Assembly: GCA_018268895.1 (NCBI GenBank) | Contig: JAFDVP010000007.1 | Span: 372,001 to 436,000, forward strand | DNA from: Acidobacteriota bacterium | GTDB taxonomy: Bacteria; Acidobacteriota; Terriglobia; Terriglobales; Acidobacteriaceae | Direction: 5' to 3' | Length of the DNA stretch: 64,000 nucleotides | Part shown: positions 7,629-13,785 of the stretch, piece after piece | How the letters are laid out: every line of letters begins with the position of its first letter | Position numbering within the stretch: the first letter of the stretch is position 1 | The notes under the pieces: generated by a model | Told to the model about the DNA's origin: nothing | The model's input: the letters and a program-made list of their open reading frames with translations, nothing else | Databases searched by the model: none | Translations under genes and position numbers: made by a program

Positions 7629-8759
7629 TCAAACCGCGCTCATCACGCTCTCCCTCTCCTCCTCACGCTCTCCCTGCATCGCATACCGCTCCAGCAACAG
7701 CACTGCGGCAACCGCCGTGAATCCCGAAAGCTCTCCATAGATGCGCGTCTCCACCAGGATCCCCTTCACAAACATGATGGCGAACCACACCGGCATCACC
7801 AACAGATAGTTCGCAAACCTTGCCGGCGCAATCTTCTTCCGGCACACCAGCACCACCGGCAGAACGTAGCCGCAGATGTTCAGTACTGCCGGCCAGTGCT
7901 TGGGCATCAGCTTCTCCAGGTTGTCGCGCACGTGGATGGCGTCCTCCGCGTTGTTGTTCGCCGCGAAGATATGGTGCAACGCGATCCTGATCGTCAGCCA
8001 CACCGCCGTAAGCATCGCCACCCGGACCCACGGCATCATCCGCAGATCGAGCCGCCGCCACAGCGCGCGCGACAAGCTCGTATCTCGCGAGCAGCTGTCG
8101 ATCATGTAGATCACAATCAGAAACAGCGTCGTCTCGCGGTTCACTGTTCCGATCAGCACCGTAAGGAACAGCGGCCAATACTGCCGCGTGTAGATGTAGT
8201 ACACCCCCGCCGTAAAAAACATCAGGCTCAGCACATCGTACGGATAGAAGAAGGGCTGCTGCACGATCACCACGTAGCTCCACAGCGTGACATACAGAAA
8301 CGCCGGGTACACCGCGAACCACAATTTGCGCGATGGAGAGAGCGCGTCATACAGCTTCATCACAAAGAAGCCCGCAATACAAAGCGCAAAGAAACAAACC
8401 ACAAAATAAGCTCCGCGCTGTATGGGAAGAAACAGCCCGCGCAGGTGCTCAAACACTGCCGTGATCGCCCTGCTGTGCACCAGCGGATACAGCAGCGCCA
8501 CCGGCAGCACCCTCTCCTGAAAAGGGTTTCTCTCCGCCCCCCTCATGTAGTCCCAGAACCTGAGATAAGGGTGCGTCGATACAAGATAGAAGCTGGCCAA
8601 CTGCATCGTTGCCAGCACATAAAGAACGTGAGCAAGGATCTGCGCACGCGATATCGCTCCAATTCGCATTCGCCATTCCAGAATGAAATTTTCGTTCTCT
8701 TGAAAGATGGCTAACGCGCGAAAGACTTTCTCGTACTGCGCCCACCCCGGGAAAATCAC
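7629..8759 (-). CDS. Polytopic membrane protein of unknown function
   Basis: A 376-residue integral membrane protein with many hydrophobic helices, for example YFVVCFFALCIAGFFVMKLY, FYPYDVLSLMFFTAGVYYIY and YWPLFLTVLIGTVNRETTLF, and charged loops. A motif of the type NRETTLFL after a transmembrane helix and an early acidic/aromatic loop (YLRFWDYMRGAERNPFQERV) are reminiscent of bacterial multi-helix glycosyl-transferase-like membrane proteins, but I cannot assign it. The listed GTG start at 8759 follows AAAGAG. A later ATG at 8672 is also possible. No operon partner. Inner membrane. Confidence 0.75.
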   Translation of the reverse strand: MIFPGWAQYEKVFRALAIFQENENFILEWRMRIGAISRAQILAHVLYVLATMQLASFYLVSTHPYLRFWDYMRGAERNPFQERVLPVALLYPLVHSRAITAVFEHLRGLFLPIQRGAYFVVCFFALCIAGFFVMKLYDALSPSRKLWFAVYPAFLYVTLWSYVVIVQQPFFYPYDVLSLMFFTAGVYYIYTRQYWPLFLTVLIGTVNRETTLFLIVIYMIDSCSRDTSLSRALWRRLDLRMMPWVRVAMLTAVWLTIRIALHHIFAANNNAEDAIHVRDNLEKLMPKHWPAVLNICGYVLPVVLVCRKKIAPARFANYLLVMPVWFAIMFVKGILVETRIYGELSGFTAVAAVLLLERYAMQGEREEERESVMSAV

Positions 8760-9187
8760 TTCACACTCTTTGATGCACTTCAGCAGCCACAGTAAAGCTG
8801 CTTACAGCAATCCGCACCAATTTGCTGTAAGCATCTGATTTTTAGCGCGCACGATTTCTGTTGCTGGCGCGCAACATTCCACGCACAAAGAAATTCCTGC
8901 CCACAACCCCGCCATTCTTTCCGTGTCTTTTTACACTCCTCCAGAAATACGGGTGCCCCTACATGACACAGCCTCAACGCAGCATGTGTATGGGAACATT
9001 CGCAACGCAGCATGTATGGAAACATTCGCGCGAACTGCTTCTAGGTACGCCAAGCCTTCAGGCCTGGCTCTCTCCAGCCCGCTTTTAGATAAAGGGGGCT
9101 TTAGCCCCTGGGGTGTGCTTCCCTGCACGCAACATCTCCATACCAACCGGGTACCATCACACAAGCATCTCCATTCATGGAGCACCG
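8760..9187. repeat. Intergenic stretch with duplicated repeat remnants
   Basis: No gene is supported. At 8948-9035 a unit containing CGCAGCATGT...GGAA(A)CATTCGC is present twice in tandem and looks like a broken constant-frame repeat. At 9041-9125 there is a palindromic repeat GCCAAGCCTTCAGGCCTGGC plus GGGGGCTTTAGCCCCTGGG, also seen at 17252-17330. Confidence 0.6.
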
Positions 9188-9871
9188 ATGACCCTCCCCC
9201 GCGCCCTGGCCCTTCTCCTCTTCGCCGCAACGCTTGCACCCGCGCAGACACTCGAGCGCCACCCCGATCCGCAGCCGCAAGCGCCCACGACGAACACCCC
9301 CACCGGCCGCTGGATCTCCGAGCACACCTCCGCCGGCGGCATCGGCACCTGGTGGGACTTCCGCCCCGACGGCACGCTCACCATGTACATCGGCGCCGCC
9401 GTTACCGCGCCCATCTCCCACACCGCCGACACCGTCGTCGTCCCCGGCTCCGGCGGCAACCGGCTCGCGCTCGACTACCGGATTACCGGCAACATCCTCA
9501 ACCTCAAGCGCGCAGGCGACCCCGACACCCTCTTCACCCGCGTCGGTCCCGCACCCAACCCGTCCGACCCCCTACTCGGCCGCTGGCGTCCCAACCCGCC
9601 CGCCACCTACAGCTCCGACCCCAAACTCGCCGCGCGCCAGAAGGCCATGACCTCCGGCGTCTACGTCTTCGCGCCCAACAACACCCAGACCGTCCGCATC
9701 CCCTTCGTCTCGCGCACCGGCACCTGGGACCGCGCCGCCCACACCCTCCAGCTCGAAGGCGACACGCACACCTACTCCTTCAACCGCACCGCCCAGGGAC
9801 TCGTCCTCGGCCAGCCCCCCGACAACACCAAAACCGGAACCTACATCCCCGACCCCCTCTTCCCGCAGTAG
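9188..9871 (+). CDS. Secreted protein with two tandem lipocalin-like modules
   Basis: A 227-residue protein with a signal peptide (MTLPRALALLLFAATLAPAQ). After a proline-rich linker two similar halves are visible: module 1 begins GRWISEHTSAGGIGTWWDF (about residue 46) and module 2 begins GRWRPNPPATYSSDPKLAAR (about 131). Each has a GxW-type opening and later strands of the pattern GxxxL.YRITGNILNLK or GTWDRAAHTLQLEGDTH, as in small beta-barrels of lipocalin type. The protein at 44395-45021 has a similar opening. No catalytic motif is seen; the function is unknown. The ATG at 9188 was chosen because it starts the signal peptide. Confidence 0.75.
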   Translation: MTLPRALALLLFAATLAPAQTLERHPDPQPQAPTTNTPTGRWISEHTSAGGIGTWWDFRPDGTLTMYIGAAVTAPISHTADTVVVPGSGGNRLALDYRITGNILNLKRAGDPDTLFTRVGPAPNPSDPLLGRWRPNPPATYSSDPKLAARQKAMTSGVYVFAPNNTQTVRIPFVSRTGTWDRAAHTLQLEGDTHTYSFNRTAQGLVLGQPPDNTKTGTYIPDPLFPQ

Positions 9872-10040
9872 GCCTCCCACACGCCCCGGGTACGCCCCCT
9901 CACGCACCCCCGAATCTGTCATCCTGAGCAAAGCGGCGTAGCCGCGCAGTCGAAGGACCTGCATTTTTGCAGGATGCCCGTGTGCTGTGTGCCCCATCCT
10001 TCGCGGCAGTATCGCGAAGGGTGGGAGGAACACGACCGCG
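9872..10040. repeat. Two interspersed repeats upstream of rpmH
   Basis: A GTCATCCTGAGC...GTCGAAGGACCTGCAT repeat at 9917-9966 is followed by a constant-frame hairpin with stem CCTTCGCG/CGCGAAGG at 9988-10030. The rest of the stretch up to 10145 shows nothing recognisable. Confidence 0.75.
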
Positions 10041-10145
10041 CCGGGTGCTCCATACATGCGCCCATCGTCTGCGCTGCCCGTGCCGGCTCAGTTGACGTCC
10101 TTAGAGGGCCCACAGAGGGGCCCACGACCCGGCAAACCCCGGGGC

Positions 10146-10175
10146 TGTGAAAATCCCGGCCTCTTGGGGTATAAT
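10146..10175 (+). promoter_or_regulatory. Candidate sigma-70 promoter of rpmH
   Basis: A perfect -10 hexamer TATAAT lies at 10170-10175, with a weak -35 (TGTGAA, 10146-10151) 18 bp upstream. The start of transcription would fall about 70 bp before the rpmH ATG. Confidence 0.55.
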
Positions 10176-10253
10176 CAGAAATTGCTGCAATAGCTAAAAG
10201 TTCCGGCAGGAAGAGTTGCGCATAGCCGCCCCTGCCCATCAGGAGTCAGTTCC

Positions 10254-10409
10254 ATGCCGAAGCGTACCTTTCAACCCAACCGTCGCCGCCGCTCCAAGAC
10301 CCACGGCTTTCTCAGCCGCATGAAGACCAAGGCTGGCGCCGCCGTTCTCAGCCGTCGCCGCGCCAAGGGCCGTCACAAGATCGCCGTCAGCGCCGGTTAC
10401 CGCGACTAG
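10254..10409 (+). CDS. rpmH: 50S ribosomal protein L34
   Basis: A 51-residue, highly basic protein beginning [19 protein letters not shown], with the invariant L34 pattern SRMKTKAG...[11 protein letters not shown]34 is a small protein of the large ribosomal subunit, and the length is at the usual 44-51. The ATG at 10254 follows AGGAG (10241-10245) with normal spacing. In most bacteria rpmH is followed directly by rnpA, yidD and yidC. Here none follow: the next gene is a tiny Q/G-rich protein, so the usual operon is broken. Confidence 0.95.
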   Translation: MPKRTFQPNRRRRSKTHGFLSRMKTKAGAAVLSRRRAKGRHKIAVSAGYRD

Positions 10410-10646
10410 TTTCCCCTTGCCTGGAAGGGCGCCCATTCCGGTGCCCTCGGCAAAGCCTGCAAAGCTAAAAATTCCCCGAACGCATAGCAGACGTGTTTAT
10501 CGGCACTTATGCCGGAAACGCCTCCCCTGCGCCCCATCTCCCTGTTAAAAACAGGGCAACCTGCCCCCGCGCCTGATCCTCCTATTGAATACCGGCACCG
10601 CGAAAGCGAACGAAGTGCCCTGCCGGCAAACGCAGGAGATGCAGCA

Positions 10647-10817
10647 ATGAATCAGCCCACACAGCAGAAACCCAACCAGGGGATGCAGGACAAGGACAAG
10701 CAGAAGAGTCAATCTGGTCAGCACGTCCAGCAGGGTAACCGCCCCGGCCAGGGCGGCTATCAGTCCCCCGGCCAAGGCAGTCATCCCGGACAATCGGCTC
10801 CCCCCGATAAGAGATAG
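10647..10817 (+). CDS. Small Q/G-rich disordered protein
   Basis: A 56-residue hydrophilic protein starting MNQPTQQKPNQ and rich in Q, G, P, K and S, with repeated GQ.G/PGQ units in the second half. No hydrophobic core or cysteine, so probably disordered. The ATG at 10647 has a good AGGAG (10634-10638), and a strong intrinsic terminator follows 58 bp after the stop, which supports a real transcription unit. A longer upstream reading (from 10509) is possible but lacks a ribosome binding site. Composition recalls small stress-related hydrophilic proteins, but no family is recognised. Confidence 0.6.
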   Translation: MNQPTQQKPNQGMQDKDKQKSQSGQHVQQGNRPGQGGYQSPGQGSHPGQSAPPDKR

Positions 10818-10875
10818 GACCCTGAAGCAGAAACAAGTCACAGCGTAACGCAGACGGCCCAAGGCACCCGTCAGA

Positions 10876-10911
10876 AAGCCCGCCATTTGAAGTGGCGGGC
10901 TTCTTCTTTTT
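10876..10911 (+). terminator. Rho-independent terminator
   Basis: Perfect 10-bp stem AAGCCCGCCA / TGGCGGGCTT with loop TTTGAAG, followed by CTTCTTTTT. It ends the transcript of the small protein at 10647-10817. The MITE copy at 10912 begins immediately after the T-run. Confidence 0.9.
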
Positions 10912-11072
10912 AGAGCATTTTCCGTATAGGTGTAGCTCTTGCTTTCAGGGCCGAAGGCCCGCCAACATACCAGCCTGGGCTGAAGGCCCAGGTTTACAAT
11001 CCCACAAATGAAGCGTTGAAGGCGCGACGCATACGTTCTCGGAGATGAGCTACACCTCCAGAGAAAATTCTC
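10912..11072. repeat. MITE-like element, copy 2 (best preserved)
   Basis: 161 bp with imperfect terminal inverted repeats: GAGCATTTTCCGTATAGGTG at the left (10913-10932) and GAGCTACACCTCCAGAGAAA near the right end (11047-11066). Interior hairpins GGGCCGAAGGCCCGCC and CAGCCTGGGCTGAAGGCCCAGG are shared with the other copies. No coding capacity. About 180 bp to the right of it (11073-11252) is unassigned. Confidence 0.75.
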
Positions 11073-11252
11073 GAGCCGCCCGTTTTCCGAAACGACACAG
11101 CCTCGGCAAACCAAGGCCACTGATAGGCTTGTGTTTGACGTCGGCGGGCCTGGAGTCAGGCGAGCTTCGAGACAAAGGACCCCGACCGCACAAAGGGCCA
11201 CACTGCCCCAAAAGCACCATGTTGCGTTCGCACTGAAGGAATATGCGCCTCA

Positions 11253-11819
11253 ATGGAAATAACCTACCGCGGTTTGTGGACACTGATTCATGGCATGGGC
11301 TTCGGGCTGCTCTTTCTCCTGGGCTGCTCCGCGGCCATCATGGAGTTCTGGCGCGTCTGCATCGGCCACGACACATCCTCCGAGCGCGTCGACAGGACGC
11401 TGAAATGGTATCTGCTGGCAATGACGGCGCTGGCATGGCTTGCCGTCCTCTCCGGGGCCTACATCATCTATCCGTGGTATCGCGCCGCGGCTCCGGCGGG
11501 GGTGCATGATCTTAGCCTCTATCCCCAGCTGCTCTTGAAAAGCAGCACCGCCACCGCCGGATGGCACTCGCTCGGCATGGAATGGAAGGAGCATGTTGCG
11601 TGGATCGCACCGATCGCCATCACCATGGCGACCGCCGTCTTCTTCCAGTACGGCCGTGAACTGCGCAGGCAGCCGTACCTGCGCACGGCGGTCCTGCTCT
11701 TTGCGGTTGCTGCATTTGTCTCGGCAGGCATCGCCGGCTTCTTCGGAGCCATGATCAACAAATATGCGCCGACCAATGGCGGCTCCATCATCACCCTGGT
11801 TCACCCTGAAGGAAAGTAA
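11253..11819 (+). CDS. Membrane protein of unknown function, first of a coupled pair
   Basis: A 188-residue integral membrane protein with about four or five hydrophobic helices (for example GMGFGLLFLLGCSAAIMEFW, WIAPIAITMATAVFFQYGRE and AVLLFAVAAFVSAGIAGFFG). Histidines occur near helix edges (LIHGMG at about residue 12; GWHSLGMEWKEHVAW at about 102-116), a pattern that would suit haem or metal ligands as in small cytochrome-b-like proteins, though that is only inference. It overlaps the next gene by one base (TAATG), so translation is coupled. No known family recognised. Confidence 0.7.
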   Translation: MEITYRGLWTLIHGMGFGLLFLLGCSAAIMEFWRVCIGHDTSSERVDRTLKWYLLAMTALAWLAVLSGAYIIYPWYRAAAPAGVHDLSLYPQLLLKSSTATAGWHSLGMEWKEHVAWIAPIAITMATAVFFQYGRELRRQPYLRTAVLLFAVAAFVSAGIAGFFGAMINKYAPTNGGSIITLVHPEGK

Positions 11820-12160
11820 TGCACTCGGAAGACAGCAACGCTTCACCATCGCTACGGCCCAATGGCGCGGGAGCCGCAGCCGTGCTCTCGGCCGGAGTCG
11901 GGGTCTTCGTGCTCGGCGTCCTGACCGTTGCAGGAGACAAATCGGCCGCCATCAAAGCCATGATGATCTTCTACAAACCTACCGGGGCGCTGTCCGGCGT
12001 CACGTCGCTGTCGATCGTTGCGTGGCTGCTATCCTGGCTGCTTCTCCACCTCAGATGGAAAGAGAGAGACCTGCCTTTGAAGGCAATCGCAACGGCGGCG
12101 TTTCTACTCCTCGCCCTCTCGCTGCTGCTGACCTTTCCACCCTTCATCGACGCGATCTGA
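11819..12160 (+). CDS. Small membrane protein of unknown function, second of a coupled pair
   Basis: A 113-residue protein with three hydrophobic segments: AAAVLSAGVGVFVLGVLTVA (about 19-38), SIVAWLLSWLLLHLRW and AIATAAFLLLALSLLLTFPP. The start ATG at 11819 overlaps the stop of the upstream membrane gene in a TAATG junction, which points to a two-protein membrane complex. The conserved-looking loop MIFYKPTGALSGVTSLS lies between helices 1 and 2. No family recognised. Confidence 0.65.
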   Translation: MHSEDSNASPSLRPNGAGAAAVLSAGVGVFVLGVLTVAGDKSAAIKAMMIFYKPTGALSGVTSLSIVAWLLSWLLLHLRWKERDLPLKAIATAAFLLLALSLLLTFPPFIDAI

Positions 12161-12184
12161 TCGATAAAGACTGAAGTCCTCTGG

Positions 12185-12400
12185 GTACGCGCGGGTGCCC
12201 GATACATGACTCCGTCTTATTGCGCGAAGCGCGAACCGCATCCGGGTACGCCAGGCCTTCAGAGCACTTTCCCTCGCAGGTGTCGTCTTCAGGGCCGAAG
12301 GCCCGTCACATAACAGCCTGGACCGGCAGGCCTGGGTACTGATTTGGAACCACCTGAACGCTGTAAGCGCGACACATGGTAATGCTTCCGGCGGCGGCAC
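12185..12400. repeat. Constant-frame repeat remnant and MITE-like copy 3
   Basis: A degraded constant-frame repeat (GGGTGCCCGATACATGA ... GCGCGAAGCGCGAACCG) is at 12190-12240. A MITE-like copy with left end AGAGCACTTTCC and interior GGGCCGAAGGCCCGTC and CAGCCTGGACCGGCAGGCCTGG follows at 12261-12400; its right end is degraded. Confidence 0.6.
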
Positions 12401-12427
12401 GAACGCGCCTTCTTTAGAATTGTCCAC

Positions 12428-13420
12428 GTGACCCCGACATCAAGGTTTTCCCTGGCCTCCATCGCCGCCGCGCTTCTCATTGCCTTTGCCCTCCACGCGC
12501 AGGAGACTCCCGGCAACACCACGCTCCACGACCTCGCCCCGGCCATTGTTCCCACGCCGCGCCTCGACGTTCCCTGGTGGGCTGAGCGCCACAACGCCAT
12601 CGTCGAGCAGGTCCGCGCCCACCGCGACTTCAACCTGCTGCTGATCGGCGACTCCATCACGCAGAACTACGAGAAATCCTCGCCGCCCGACCAGGACTTC
12701 CAGCCCACGTGGAAGCAGTTCTACGCTCCCCGCAATGCGCTCAACCTCGGCTTCTCAGGCGACACCACCGCCAACCTGCTCTGGCGCCTCACCCACGGCG
12801 AGATCGACGGACTCCGCCCGCAGGCCGCCGTCGTCCTTATCGGCACCAACAACACTGGACACGCGCACCAGACCGCCGAGCAGACCGAGGCGGGCATCTC
12901 GAACGTCGTCGGAACCCTCACCCAGCGCCTCCCGCAGACTCGCATTCTTCTCCTAGGCATCCTCCCCAGCGACGTCTCCCCCGAGAAGACCGTCGCCGAC
13001 AAGGCGATCAACGAGTGGCTCGAAAAGCGCTACGGCAGCAAAGCCGCTCCAGCGACAGCAGCAACCTCCGCAACAAGTAAAGACTGTCATCCTGAGCGAG
13101 CCGAAGGCGAGTCGAAGGACCTGCATTCCACCCCAACGTCCGGGTGCCCCATCCTTCGTGAAACGAAGGGTGGGAGGAGCGAAACCTCCATCACACCCAC
13201 ACCCCAGACCGACGCGCGCGTCACCTACCTCGACATCGGCAGCATCTTCAAAAACGCCGACGGCACGCTGAACACCGCACTCTTCTACGACCCGCGCCTC
13301 GCCACCCCAGGCAAGCCGCTCCACCCCGACACCAAGGGCCAGCGGATGATGGCCGAGGCCATCGAAACCACCCTGGCCAAACTCATGTACGACAAACCCC
13401 GCACTGCATTGTTAAAATAG
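12428..13420 (+). CDS. Secreted SGNH/GDSL hydrolase interrupted in frame by palindromic repeats
   Basis: A 330-residue GDSL-family esterase with a signal peptide. Block I is GDSIT (catalytic Ser76), the oxyanion residues lie in NLGFSGDTT (Gly109) and GTNN (Asn141 or Asn142), and block V is near YDPRLATPGKPLHPDTKG (Asp288 region and His299). The fold matches secreted acyl-/acetyl-hydrolases that deacetylate glycans or lipids; the substrate is unknown. Residues about 218-253 are the translation of two intergenic repeats (13085-13177) inserted between the INEWLEKRYG helix and the VTYLDIG strand, with the frame kept open. Starts with GTG; the ribosome binding site is weak. Periplasmic. Confidence 0.85.
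   Translation: MTPTSRFSLASIAAALLIAFALHAQETPGNTTLHDLAPAIVPTPRLDVPWWAERHNAIVEQVRAHRDFNLLLIGDSITQNYEKSSPPDQDFQPTWKQFYAPRNALNLGFSGDTTANLLWRLTHGEIDGLRPQAAVVLIGTNNTGHAHQTAEQTEAGISNVVGTLTQRLPQTRILLLGILPSDVSPEKTVADKAINEWLEKRYGSKAAPATAATSATSKDCHPERAEGESKDLHSTPTSGCPILRETKGGRSETSITPTPQTDARVTYLDIGSIFKNADGTLNTALFYDPRLATPGKPLHPDTKGQRMMAEAIETTLAKLMYDKPRTALLK
13085..13177 (+). repeat. Palindromic repeats inserted in frame inside the GDSL hydrolase gene
   Basis: 13085-13127 is a copy of the family TGTCATCCTGAGCGAG ... GTCGAAGGACCTGCATT, and 13140-13177 is a constant-frame hairpin GGGTGCCCCATCCTTCGT ... ACGAAGGGTGGGAG. Both are otherwise intergenic in this window. Here they are read through without a stop codon and add about 36 residues to the enzyme. 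Confidence 0.9.
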
Positions 13421-13785
13421 TCCTGTATCGGTTACAAATTAATTTTGGATAAATCGCTGCCCCACCCAAACTCTGTCATTTTCCATACACAAAATTCGTC
13501 ATCCGCTTCTTACAAAAGTCATCTGCTTCCCACAAAATTTGTCATCCTGAGCGGAGCGGCGTAGCCGCGAAGTCGAAGGACCTGCATCTCTTCCGCTCCA
13601 GCAGGAATCTACAAAGCATGGAAGAAACGCAGGTCCTTCGACTCCGCTTCCGTTGGTCGCTCCGCTCAGCATGACAATTTAATAGGCTGGGTAGGAAATA
13701 CGAGGAACATGCCGGGTGCCCCATATCTGGCGGCTCCATCGCCAGATGTGGGATCATTCGCGCGAAAGCGCGAACCCTCCGCTAC
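13421..13785. repeat. Inverted repeat doublet and constant-frame hairpin
   Basis: No gene. 13541-13675 is a doublet: a GTCATCCTGAGCGGAGC ... GTCGAAGGACCTGCAT unit facing an inverted copy (GCAGGTCCTTCGAC ... GCTCAGCATGAC) across a 45-bp spacer. 13712-13776 is a constant-frame copy with stem ATCTGGCG/CGCCAGAT and tail TTCGCGCGAAAGCGCGAA. Confidence 0.8.
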
